Positions 51,592 through 59,931 of a DNA stretch of 64,000 bases are shown piece after piece (position 1 is the stretch's first letter; the number at the start of each line of letters is the position of its first letter). The notes under the pieces are model-generated. The model ran no database searches. It had not been told where the DNA came from and saw only the letters and a list, made by a program, of their open reading frames with translations. This DNA is from Actinopolyspora biskrensis (GTDB lineage Bacteria > Actinomycetota > Actinomycetes > Mycobacteriales > Pseudonocardiaceae). The stretch covers positions 62,001-126,000 of the forward strand of contig NZ_JACBYW010000005.1 of NCBI RefSeq assembly GCF_013408175.1, in the 5' to 3' direction. The position numbers and the translations under genes were made by a program.

Positions 51592-52457
51592 GAGCGCCCT
51601 CCGGATGCGGCCGGGTAGAGGTGGATCTCGTTCTCCTGCCCGGTGAGCCAGAAGAACGGGTAGGGCTCGGCGGAGAGCGCGGTCAGGTGCGTGCCCAACA
51701 GCTCCCTGAACACCGCGCTGCCGGTCTGGGCGAACACCACCAGTGGGACGGCATTGGTCCGGCAGTGTTCGGCGATCCCGTCGAACGTCCCGTTGCCCAG
51801 GGTCATACCGGACGCGAGCACCGCTCGGGCCCCGGACAGCGCCTCGGAGTGGTTCCGCAGCACGGTTTCTCCCCGCTCGGTGCGGCCGCCCTTGAAGTCG
51901 CACGGAACGTGTTCGAGGTTCCGGTCCTCCAAAGCGGACAGCAGCGAGTTCACCACTCCGATGACCGCGACCGGGCCTTCGTTCCCACGGGGGATCAGGT
52001 CCACGACCTCGCGGGCGCGTGCTCGTGACTTGACCGACGAGTCACCGCGTGGAAGGCGCACGGTGCGGGAGTCGCTCCGTTCGCCGTGTGGTGCGAGGTG
52101 GGCGAGGTAGGCGTCCAGCGCGGCTGTACGAACGACCGGGTCCGGGTGGTCCAGCAGCTCGTCGACGGTGGAACCGGCCAGACCGGGCAGTCGCGCGGTG
52201 TCCTGGCTCTCCGGTTCGGTGGCGCAGGAGCCGACCGCCTCCCCCACCCGGATGCTCAGCACCGAGTTGGCGTAGCCCGTGACCCTGCCCGCGTGCCGTG
52301 CGTTCTGCTCGGTTCGGAAGGCGACCGTGGCCGGGAGGGCGGTAGGCGGGCCCTTTCCGCCGTGGAGGCGCGAATCGGCGCGGACCCGCTCGACGAGCTC
52401 GTCCAGGACGGTCGGTTTCGTTGCAGGGGGGTCCGAATGAGTTTCTACAATGGACAC
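51588..52457 (-). CDS. DUF364-like Rossmann-fold protein (putative metal-chelation family)
   Basis: The 289-residue protein resembles the DUF364 family: an N-terminal domain (about 1-145), and a C-terminal Rossmann-like domain with GPVAVIGVVNSLLSALEDRN, then VLASGMTLGNGTFDGIAEHC, the best-conserved stretch of the family, and PLVVFAQTGSAVFRELLGTH. Pfam describes it as possibly binding heavy metals; no enzymatic role is proven. It is the first long gene after the cobalamin riboswitch, overlapped by the PLP enzyme gene. Confidence 0.8.
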   Translation of the reverse strand: MSIVETHSDPPATKPTVLDELVERVRADSRLHGGKGPPTALPATVAFRTEQNARHAGRVTGYANSVLSIRVGEAVGSCATEPESQDTARLPGLAGSTVDELLDHPDPVVRTAALDAYLAHLAPHGERSDSRTVRLPRGDSSVKSRARAREVVDLIPRGNEGPVAVIGVVNSLLSALEDRNLEHVPCDFKGGRTERGETVLRNHSEALSGARAVLASGMTLGNGTFDGIAEHCRTNAVPLVVFAQTGSAVFRELLGTHLTALSAEPYPFFWLTGQENEIHLYPAASGGRS

Positions 52458-52526
52458 ACGTGTCTCCGCGGGTCTGATCGCTGTGGAAGAGCGGTCGGTG
52501 ATGCGTTCCGCCGGAACGCCGGGGAC

Positions 52527-52628
52527 TCAGGGGGTCGCGGCGGACGGGACGTGGGTCGGGACCGGATCCCGGTGCGTACCCGCGGGGGAGCGGTGGAAAG
52601 CGAATGCGCGCGCGGTTCGGTGCGGCAC
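52527..52628 (-). CDS. Short upstream ORF with strong ribosome site, after the riboswitch
   Basis: GGAGGAGGT (minus strand, 52636-52644) lies seven bases before a GTG that opens 33 codons: PHRTARAFAFHRSPAGTHRD then PVPTHVPSAATP. It has five histidines and no cysteine. It ends 69 bases before the DUF364 start. It could be a leader peptide whose translation is controlled by the riboswitch, or simply the place where the riboswitch hides a ribosome site. The frame is short, so a chance ORF cannot be excluded. Confidence 0.45.
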   Translation of the reverse strand: MPHRTARAFAFHRSPAGTHRDPVPTHVPSAATP

Positions 52629-52664
52629 CGTCGTTACCTCCTCCGGGGCTCCGCGACCCCGTAC

Positions 52665-52827
52665 GAATCGGTACGACGACGGCAGTCTCCTGACTCGTGG
52701 ATCGACGTTGTCCGCCGCCTTCCCATCGGATCACCGACAGTGGCGTGTTGGCGGCAACTCCCCACACACAGTGGCGGGACCGTGCCGGGCTCGCACCGGC
52801 TTCCTGCGTGTCGTCGCGTTGGCTCCG
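52665..52827 (-). ncRNA. Cobalamin riboswitch upstream of the DUF364-PLP-MFS-ABC operon
   Basis: On the minus strand the order is GGAAGCCGGTGCGAGCCCGG, then CACGGTCCCGCCACTGTGTG, GCCACTGTCGG and the B12 box AGTCAGGAGACTGCC (plus about 52682-52696), the classical aptamer sequence. ACGAC upstream and GTCGT downstream can close the outer stem. The distance to the first strong ribosome site is about 20 bases, suiting translational control. Confidence 0.92.
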
Positions 52828-52833
52828 CACGGA

Positions 52834-52862
52834 ACGTTCACACCCCGAACGTGCGGTGTCAA
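52834..52862 (-). promoter_or_regulatory. Putative promoter of the riboswitch operon
   Basis: A consensus -35 TTGACA (minus strand, 52862-52857) is followed after 17 bases by GAACGT, a weak -10, placing the start close to the 5' end of the aptamer. Confidence 0.45.
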
Positions 52863-53366
52863 GGCGCCGTTGATCACCCGCTTCGCGGCGGTTTCGGCTT
52901 CATCGCAGTTCATCGGGGTTTTTCGGGGCGGTTATCCCGCCGGGACAGTTGCCAGTGATGTGCAGTGGATCTCTGGTCGCAACTGTGGAACCGCGGAGCG
53001 GAGTGCGAGAACGGGTGAGAGGCGCGCGTGGACGAGGGCCGTGTTGAACACCTGGAGTGTTCACCGCGGTCCGCGTGTCCCGGGGGAACCCGAAGGAGCG
53101 CGTTCCCCCGGCGCACTTCGGGGGCCCGATCCCGGAACGGGCGGCGGGCTCCCACGGGAGCGGGGAGCCTTCCGAGGCCCCGCTCGAGCGCACGCGCCGT
53201 GCGCGGGTCGTGGTAGTGACAGACACTTGGTCGGGAGCGGATGTCCGGGCGGGGGCGTTCGTCACCGGAGGGGTGGGGTCGTTGTCCGGGTGCGGGGCCC
53301 ACCGCTTCGGAAGGGGAGTCGGCCGGGAAGACGAGCCGATCGCGACTCTGTAGCCGGAGCAGGTAC
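52863..53366 (+). other. Intergenic region upstream of the GGDEF/EAL gene
   Basis: No gene is supported in these 504 bp. TGAACAC-CTGGA-GTGTTCA at 53045-53063 is a perfect inverted repeat, probably an operator for the cyclic-di-GMP gene or for the opposite riboswitch transcript. Nothing else is seen. Confidence 0.4.
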
Positions 53367-55442
53367 ATGAGCGGTGAGCAGGATCGACGTGGGGTGGGAG
53401 CGGACGAGGAGGAGCTCGTAGGAAAACTCGTCGCCTCGCTGCGGGAATACGCCGTGTACACCCTCGACCCGGACGGAGTGGTTTCGAGCTGGAACCCCGG
53501 TGCCGAGCGGATAACGGGGGCTTCCGCCGCGGAGGTGGTCGGCGAGAACATCTCGGTCTTCTACACGACCGAGCAGGTGGCCGCGGGGGAACCGCAGGAG
53601 CTGCTCCACAGGGCCGTGCAACGGGGCAGCTGCGTCGACGAGGGGTGGAGGATCCGCAAGGACGGAACCCGGTTCTGGGCCAATGTGGTCACGACCGCGC
53701 TGTGGTCCAGCGGCGGAGAGCTGCGTGGCTTCGTGCGGGTCACCAGGGACGACACGGAACTGCACTCCCGGCTGGAAAGCTCGCTGCGGCAGTTCCGCGA
53801 CCTGTTCGGCATCGCCCCGGTGGGCATAGGCGTGTTCGACCGGTACGGCTACGCGCTCGACACCAACCACGCGCTGTGCGAGCTGCTCGGTTACGAGCCT
53901 GCCGAGATTCGCGGTACGCACTTGACGAACATGGTCCATCCGGACACCCCGGGAGGGGAGGGGCTGCGGGAGAGCTTCCGGGACGGGATTTTCCCGGACC
54001 GGGAAAGCGTCCAGGAGTGGCCGCTGATCCGCGCGGACGGCACACGGGTCATCTGCGAGCTGCACATGGCCAAGTCGGTGCGTTCCGACGGGGAGGAGTT
54101 CTGGTTGGTGATCTTCCAGGACGTCACCGAGCGTCACCGGACGGTCGAGGAGTGGCGCTACTGGGCGACGCACGACGAGCTGACGGGGCTGCCGAACCGG
54201 AGCGCGGTCACCCAGTGGCTGGCCGATACCGATATGGACCGGTTCGCGATGCTCTACTGCGACATCACGAACTTCCGCCGGATCAACGAGTCCCTCGGGC
54301 TGAAGGCCGGGGACGATCTCCTCGTCGAGATGGCAAAGCGGCTGCGCAACGATCTGCCCGAGGAATGGCTGGTCGGCCGGATGGCGGCGGACGAATACCT
54401 GATCGTGTGTCCCGACGTCGTCGCAGCGGGCGGTGTCGACCGGATGGCCACGTTCGTGCTCGAGCTGTTCCACAAGCCCGTCTACCTGCGCGGACATCCG
54501 CCGATCCAGGTCTCGGCCTCCGTAGGGGCTGCCGTCGCGGAGAGCAACACCACCGTCGAGGACCTGCTGCGCTCCGCGAGCGCGGCGGTGATGGACGCGA
54601 AGTCGGGCGGGAAGAACCGGGTAGCGGTAGCCGACCCCGAGCTCATCACCTCGATGGACCGCCAGCTCCAGCTGGAGAGCGAACTGCGTTCGGCCATCGA
54701 GGCCGAGGAGTTGACCCTGCACTACCAGCCGATCCTGGACGAAACCGGAAGGATCCTCGCGGCCGAGGCGCTGGTGCGCTGGGATCATCCCGAACTCGGC
54801 CTGCTCCTGCCGGGGCGCTTCCTGCCCGTGGCCGCACGGGGGGACCTGATACGTGATCTGGACCTCTGCGTGCTGCGCTCGGCGATGCGCGACGCGGCGA
54901 CCTGGCCCGTGGGGGAGGACGGAAGACCCGTGGTCACGTTCAACCTGGGGGAGCTCTCCCCGGCTGACCGTGATTTCGTGGAGGTGCTCGGATCCGCCGT
55001 CGCGGAGACCGGGGTCGACTGGGAACGCATCGTCATCGAGCTGGTGGAGACTTCGCTGATCAACATCACGGACCGGGGAGCCGAGGCGATGCACGAGGTG
55101 ACGGGGAACGGGGCGCGGTTCGCGCTGGACGACTTCGGCACTGGCTACTCGTCCCTGGACCGGCTGAAGGAGTTCCCCATCGGAGTCATCAAGATCGACC
55201 GGAGCTTCGTGGCGGAGATCACGAATCCTTCCGGGCTCTCCGTGGTCAAGGCCATCGCGGACCTCGCCGAGGCGCTCGGCTGCACCTGCACGGCCGAGGG
55301 AGTGGAAACCGTCGAGCAGTTCGAGGCACTGCGCGGCATGGGGGTGCGGACCTACCAGGGGTGGTTGTTCTCCCGTGCTGTCTCCTCCTCCGAACTGAGG
55401 GAACTGCTCGGCGCGGGAGCGTTGCTTCCCCCCGGGCAGTGA
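53367..55442 (+). CDS. PAS-PAS-GGDEF-EAL cyclic-di-GMP signalling protein
   Basis: The 691-residue cytosolic protein has two PAS domains (about 20-145 and 145-270, with DGVVSSWNPGAERITGASAA and APVGIGVFDRYGYALDTNHA), a GGDEF domain (about 275-430) and an EAL domain (about 440-685). The GGDEF motif is replaced by AADEY (GRMAADEYLIV), so cyclase activity is unlikely. The EAL domain retains EALVRW, FNLGELS, IELVETSL, DDFGTGYSSL, KIDRSFV, and EGVET, so it should hydrolyse c-di-GMP. ATG 53367 follows GGAGCAGG. The decayed GGDEF may bind GTP as an allosteric site. Confidence 0.93.
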   Translation: MSGEQDRRGVGADEEELVGKLVASLREYAVYTLDPDGVVSSWNPGAERITGASAAEVVGENISVFYTTEQVAAGEPQELLHRAVQRGSCVDEGWRIRKDGTRFWANVVTTALWSSGGELRGFVRVTRDDTELHSRLESSLRQFRDLFGIAPVGIGVFDRYGYALDTNHALCELLGYEPAEIRGTHLTNMVHPDTPGGEGLRESFRDGIFPDRESVQEWPLIRADGTRVICELHMAKSVRSDGEEFWLVIFQDVTERHRTVEEWRYWATHDELTGLPNRSAVTQWLADTDMDRFAMLYCDITNFRRINESLGLKAGDDLLVEMAKRLRNDLPEEWLVGRMAADEYLIVCPDVVAAGGVDRMATFVLELFHKPVYLRGHPPIQVSASVGAAVAESNTTVEDLLRSASAAVMDAKSGGKNRVAVADPELITSMDRQLQLESELRSAIEAEELTLHYQPILDETGRILAAEALVRWDHPELGLLLPGRFLPVAARGDLIRDLDLCVLRSAMRDAATWPVGEDGRPVVTFNLGELSPADRDFVEVLGSAVAETGVDWERIVIELVETSLINITDRGAEAMHEVTGNGARFALDDFGTGYSSLDRLKEFPIGVIKIDRSFVAEITNPSGLSVVKAIADLAEALGCTCTAEGVETVEQFEALRGMGVRTYQGWLFSRAVSSSELRELLGAGALLPPGQ

Positions 55443-55521
55443 GCGGGCTCCCCGGCAGCGCGGGGCCCGCCCACCCGGCACGACTCCGCCCTCCTCCCGG
55501 TTCCCGGGACATGGGGTTGAG

Positions 55522-55557
55522 CGGGGTCTCCCGCCGCCGCGGGAGCGGGAGACCCCG
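55522..55557. terminator. Hairpin terminator between convergent genes
   Basis: A perfect 13 bp stem (CGGGGTCTCCCGC with its complement) with a 10-base loop lies between the GGDEF/EAL gene and the lipase gene. Confidence 0.75.
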
Positions 55558-55585
55558 ACATCGGATGAGCACTGCAACGGGCGGG

Positions 55586-56497
55586 TCAGCACTCGGGCCG
55601 TTCGGCCTCATCCGGGTTCAGCGCGTTGAGCACCAGTTGCTGAGCGGCTGAGTTGTAGGAGATGCCCACGTGTTCGGTCAGGTCAGCCGGGCAGAAGTCC
55701 TGCAGGGTCCGGTTGGTGACGTTGGGGGCTTCCTCGAGGAAGGACGAGGTGTGCGGGGTGACCACCTCGTCGTACTCGGTCGCGATGTTGGTGTACTCCA
55801 CGGTGGGATCGGTCTCGCCGCCCGAGTTGAGTTCCGTGATGAAGTCGGAGTCCTTGAGCTGCTGGGTGCACGAGGCGCACGGTGGTGTCCCCTCGGGAAG
55901 GAAGGATCCCAGCTTGTCGAGCCCGTGCAGGGTGGTGCCGTGGTTCGACGGGACGAGTCCGATCAGCGAGTCGACCTTCGGGGCACCACCGAGGTTCTTC
56001 AGGTAGTACCGCGGCATCATCCCGCCCTGGGAGTGCCCGACCAGGTCCACCTCGCTCGCGCCGGTGGCTTCCAGAACCCGGTCCACGAATCCGCTCAGTT
56101 CCCGCGCGGACCCCGTGATGTCCTCCGTTCCCCGGATCGGGTTGCCCGCCTCGCCACCGTAGTTCAGCGCGAACACGCAGTACCCGCGTTCGGAGAGTTC
56201 CGGCGCGAGTCCGGCCCAGTTGTCGTAGCGGTTCTCGAAGGTTCCGTGCACCAGGACGACCGGGTCGGGACGTGCGGGACCCGGTGCGCACGAGAAGTCG
56301 TTGGCCCCGGGGGGAACGGCGTTCGGGTGCTGTTGCGAGTAGAAGAAAGCGGACAGGAAATCGTCCTGCCGCGGCCCGGTCTCCCCGGCCACTTCCGCGG
56401 AGGTGGCTCCCGCCGCGCCGGCCCCCGTGATCGTGGCCAGAGCCAGTGCGCCGACACCGGCCACGAGCCCACGTAAAACGCGCTTCGATCGATTCAT
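55586..56497 (-). CDS. Secreted triacylglycerol lipase / alpha-beta hydrolase
   Basis: The 303-residue protein has a signal peptide (cleavage probably near residue 30-35, around GATSA). The lipase features are the oxyanion loop PVVLVHGTFENRYDNW, the nucleophile motif VDLVGHSQGGMMPRYYL and a late histidine in LTEHVGISYN. CAPGP, CASC and the terminal cysteine may form disulphides. It resembles extracellular lipases of Streptomyces. ATG 56497 follows GGAGTG. Single gene. Confidence 0.9.
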   Translation of the reverse strand: MNRSKRVLRGLVAGVGALALATITGAGAAGATSAEVAGETGPRQDDFLSAFFYSQQHPNAVPPGANDFSCAPGPARPDPVVLVHGTFENRYDNWAGLAPELSERGYCVFALNYGGEAGNPIRGTEDITGSARELSGFVDRVLEATGASEVDLVGHSQGGMMPRYYLKNLGGAPKVDSLIGLVPSNHGTTLHGLDKLGSFLPEGTPPCASCTQQLKDSDFITELNSGGETDPTVEYTNIATEYDEVVTPHTSSFLEEAPNVTNRTLQDFCPADLTEHVGISYNSAAQQLVLNALNPDEAERPEC

Positions 56498-57232
56498 GAT
56501 CACTCCTGTCGAGCGGAGGAACGACGGATTTCCGCCCTCGGCGGGTTTTCGTCGCCCGGTTCTTCGTGGGGGATCAGCCTCCGGGGGCGAGTCGTGCCGC
56601 TCAATACTCCAAAAGTGTGTATCGGCTTTCGGGGGCCGTTTTTTCCGGAAACGGGTCGGGGAATTGCTCGCCGTGTTCAGAGGTCGACCTCCCCGGTTTG
56701 TCAACGAAGTGAGGGACGCGTTTCGGCGCGGGGCCGGTTCTCCCGCGGGCGAGCTCGCTTCCGGGGGGCTGCGCGGAACCGAGGGCGGACACCGTGCTCT
56801 GCGAGTGCCACCGGGAGATCGGCGAGTGCCACCGGAGGACGTGGCAGGGGAGGAAATCGGTCGGCATCGGTGAGCGTGGTCGCTCCGTGCTCGGACGGCC
56901 GTTTCCGCGCAGTGCGGTGAGTCGTTCGGTCCCGCGTTTTGTGAGCGGGTTTATGAACGAGACGACGTTCGAATTTTCGTTCTTGTGCTCGGGGGGCGGG
57001 CGCAGTAGTTTAACGCGCCAATGCTTTTCGGGGGATGAAGTCGGCCGTTTTTCGCGTCGAGGACGGGTGGAAATTCCGTGGTCTTTTCCGGGCGGTTCTC
57101 GTTCACCCTCCCCGGTGGAGTGCTCCCGCTTTCCGGTCCGCTTCCCCGGAAGCGCGGCGGAGCGACTCGTCCTCCGGAACAGCGGGGCCGGGAGCGACGT
57201 GGTCCCGGAGTCGAGCGGAGCTCCGATCCGGC
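56498..57232 (+). other. 735 bp intergenic region between lipase and DHA2 carrier
   Basis: I see no convincing gene on either strand. GCGAGTGCCACCGG occurs twice, at 56801-56814 and 56822-56835, exactly 21 bp apart, perhaps paired sites for one regulator. The AT-rich stretch 56935-57060, with GAACGA and TCGTTC arms at 56953-56980, is a likely promoter for the MFS gene. A possible lipase promoter lies near 56580-56640. Confidence 0.3.
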
Positions 57233-58702
57233 ATGAACGGAACACACCCGCCCGGACGCGGCCCTTCGCGGCATCCCGCCGTCATCCTGATCGTCGTGGC
57301 GTCCGTCGGCTTCGTCACCGCGCTGGACAACACGGTCGTCGCGGCGGTCGTTCCCTCCATAGGTCGCGACCTCGGTGTGGGGGTGGCCGCCCTCCAGTGG
57401 GTGAGCATCGCCTACATGCTTCCGTACGCGGGGCTGGTACTCGTGGCGGGAACGGTTCTGGACCGGGTGGGGGGACGCGCCCTGCTCGCCGGATTCGTCC
57501 TGTTCGCTTCCGGGGCCGTGCTCTGCGGTGCGGCGTGGAACGCTTCGCTGCTGCTGGTCGGACGGGTGGTGCAGGGGACCGCGGCCGCCTTCATCGTTCC
57601 GGGGACGCTGCGCCTGCTCCGCACCGAACTGTCCGGAGGGTGGCGGGCGACCGCGGCAGCGACGTGGACGGCCGCGCTGGCCGCGGCGCTGGCGCTGGGC
57701 CCCTGGCTGGGAGGTGTCGTCGCGCGGTACTCGCACTGGAGCTGGATCTTCCACGGCAACGTCCCGTTCGTGGTTCCCGCGGCGTTGCTGGTCCTCCTGA
57801 GGGGTGTTTCCCCCGGAGAGCGCCGGAGCGCCCCGGTGCGGCTCAGCGCGGCGCTGGCGGTGACGGTAGGTCTCACGATGTTGACGGCGGCCCTGGTGAC
57901 CGCTGCCGAACGGCCCGGGGGCCTCTCGTGGGCGGTGCCGCTGGGGGTGCTGGGCGGGGCGGTGCTGCTCGGTTTCCTGCTCGGCGAACGGCGCAGCACC
58001 GCCCCGCTGCTCCCGGGCCGGCTGTGGCGGAACCGGGTCTTTCGCGGGGTGAACGTCCTGCTGCTGCTGTGGGGGCTGGGGGCGAGCGGAGTGGTGTTCT
58101 TCACCCCGCTGCTGCATCAGCGATATCTGGGGCTTAGCCCGGACACGGCCGGACTCCCGCTGGTGGCCGTGGCGCTCGGTGTCGTGGCGGCCACCCCGTT
58201 CGTGGGGCCGCTGATCCGCGCGTTCGGAACGCCCCGCGTGGTCGCGGGCGGTCTCGGGGCCGTGGCGGCGGGGTTGTTCGGCCTCGCGGCCGTCAACCAC
58301 GTCCCGGCTCTGGCGCCGCGGATCCCGGTGCTGCTGCTGGTCGGAGCGGGCTCGGCCTTCACGGCCCCGCTCACCTCCCACGCCCTGGAGGAGTCGGGGG
58401 AGTCCGAGGCCGGGACGGCTTCCGGAGTGCTCACGGCCGCGCGCGAGGTCTCCTCAGCCCTCGGGGTCGCGTTGATCGGTCTGGTCGTCTCGACGGCTCA
58501 CGCGCGGGAGGTCGCCACCGGTCTCGCGCGCCCCGAAGCGCTCGCGACCGGCTACGCCCGCGGTGTCGCGGTGGCCGCCGCGCTCCAGGTGGTCGGGGCC
58601 GTGCTCGCGCTGTCAGTGCTGCGCCCGAGCGCCTCCGCGCGGGGAGCGGGCGCACCCGAAGCGCGGGACACGGAAGTCACTCGTGCCCGGCGGGGTGATT
58701 GA
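57233..58702 (+). CDS. DHA2-type MFS drug transporter
   Basis: The 489-residue protein has about fourteen helices. Motif D1 is seen as VGFVTALDNTVVAAVVPSIG, motif A as DRVGGRALLAGFVLFASG, and motif C as AALALGPWLGGVVARYSHWS with WIFHGNVP. It is a proton antiporter for drugs or lipophilic compounds. It precedes an Ag85/EstD-like esterase gene by about 50 bp on the same strand, possibly an operon. Confidence 0.9.
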   Translation: MNGTHPPGRGPSRHPAVILIVVASVGFVTALDNTVVAAVVPSIGRDLGVGVAALQWVSIAYMLPYAGLVLVAGTVLDRVGGRALLAGFVLFASGAVLCGAAWNASLLLVGRVVQGTAAAFIVPGTLRLLRTELSGGWRATAAATWTAALAAALALGPWLGGVVARYSHWSWIFHGNVPFVVPAALLVLLRGVSPGERRSAPVRLSAALAVTVGLTMLTAALVTAAERPGGLSWAVPLGVLGGAVLLGFLLGERRSTAPLLPGRLWRNRVFRGVNVLLLLWGLGASGVVFFTPLLHQRYLGLSPDTAGLPLVAVALGVVAATPFVGPLIRAFGTPRVVAGGLGAVAAGLFGLAAVNHVPALAPRIPVLLLVGAGSAFTAPLTSHALEESGESEAGTASGVLTAAREVSSALGVALIGLVVSTAHAREVATGLARPEALATGYARGVAVAAALQVVGAVLALSVLRPSASARGAGAPEARDTEVTRARRGD

Positions 58703-58749
58703 TGTTCGTCCCGGGGTCGTGCGTTCGTTCGCGGAAGTGGTGATCGGTC

Positions 58750-59796
58750 TTGCTGTTGAGAAGAGTGCTGTCCGGGCTCGGGAGAGTGCTGCTCGTGGTG
58801 CTGCTGCTACCGGCCTTTCACTTCTCCGCCCAGGGAGTCGCGGCATCCGCGCGGGGGCCGTGGGCGGGGCACGCCTTTCCCGATCTCTCCGGGGACTACT
58901 GGGCCGACCGGACCGCCGACAACGGCGCGCGGATAACCGCGCGGACCAGGGTGGACAAGCGGACGCTGGACCTGGCCATCGACTCTCCTTCGCTGGGGCG
59001 GACCGGGATGGTGCGCGTGCTTCTCCCACCGGGCTGGGAGAGTCAGCCCCTGCGCGAGTGGCCGGTCGTGTACCTGCTGCACGGCTGCTGCGAACCGGCC
59101 GATTACGAGTCGTGGACCAGGTTCACCGATGTCCGCGAGTTCACCGCGGACGAGGAGGTGATGGTCGTCATGCCCAGCGACGGGCCCGCGGGGATGTACA
59201 GCGCGTGGCACAACTACGGGATGGTCGACATACCGGACTGGGAGGCCTTCCACCTCACCGAGGTCAGGCAGCTGCTCGAACGGAACTACCGCGCCGGTGA
59301 GCGGCGTGCGGTGGCCGGGGTGTCCATCGGGGGATTCGGGGCGATGCACTACTCCTTCCGGCATCCGGACATGTTCGAGGCGGCGGCTTCCTACAGCGGG
59401 GTGCTGCACACGATGGGGCCGCTCGTGCCGGCAGTGGTCAAGGGGATCCTCATCCGCGAGGGGTTCCACGACTGGAGGGCGCTCTGGGGCGACGAGCGGG
59501 TCACTCCCGAGCTGTGGCGCGCGCACAACCCCCATGACAACGTGACCGAGCTCAGGGGGACGAGCCTTTACGTCTCCGGCGGGAACGGGTTGAGCGGGCC
59601 GCTGGACAGCGGCTCCGGTATCGACGTGCTGGAACCGGCCGCGCTGCACACGTCGAAGGCCTTCGTGGGCAGGCTGCGCGGCGCGGGGATTCCGGTTACC
59701 ACGGACTTCTACGGACCCGGTACGCACAGCTGGCCCTACTGGGAGCGCGCGCTGCACCGCTCCTGGCCGATGTTGACGCGGGAGCTGCGGCGGTAG
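58750..59796 (+). CDS. Secreted esterase of the Ag85/esterase D family
   Basis: The 348-residue protein has an N-terminal signal peptide (VLLVVLLLPAFHFSAQGVAA). The alpha-beta hydrolase features are PVVYLLHGCCEPADYESW, the nucleophile motif GVSIGGFGAMHYSFRHPDMF and the late histidine in PGTHSWPYWERAL. It resembles mycolyltransferase-like and feruloyl-type esterases. TTG 58750 is the start. If the organism lacks mycolates it should be a general exported esterase. Confidence 0.87.
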   Translation: MLLRRVLSGLGRVLLVVLLLPAFHFSAQGVAASARGPWAGHAFPDLSGDYWADRTADNGARITARTRVDKRTLDLAIDSPSLGRTGMVRVLLPPGWESQPLREWPVVYLLHGCCEPADYESWTRFTDVREFTADEEVMVVMPSDGPAGMYSAWHNYGMVDIPDWEAFHLTEVRQLLERNYRAGERRAVAGVSIGGFGAMHYSFRHPDMFEAAASYSGVLHTMGPLVPAVVKGILIREGFHDWRALWGDERVTPELWRAHNPHDNVTELRGTSLYVSGGNGLSGPLDSGSGIDVLEPAALHTSKAFVGRLRGAGIPVTTDFYGPGTHSWPYWERALHRSWPMLTRELRR

Positions 59797-59931
59797 CGGC
59801 GAGGGGAACGGGTCACGGCCGAGTTCGACGGGCCTCGTCCGGTGTCGATCGTCCCGTTCACGGGTAAGCACCGGAGTGCGGGTTCGCCCGGAACGGCGTC
59901 GGTCGAGGATCAACGGGGGAGGAGCCGGTCG

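Noticed and set aside
44086-52457. Simple oligopeptide importer operon
   Set aside because: The ABC part alone would fit, but B12 riboswitch control, the DUF364 and PLP genes and the MFS carrier coupled in one operon are not explained by peptide uptake.
56601-57245. 214-codon minus-strand frame in the lipase-MFS gap
   Set aside because: Composition (Arg, Pro, Ser, Thr rich), lack of domains and of a ribosome site suggest chance; the region looks regulatory.
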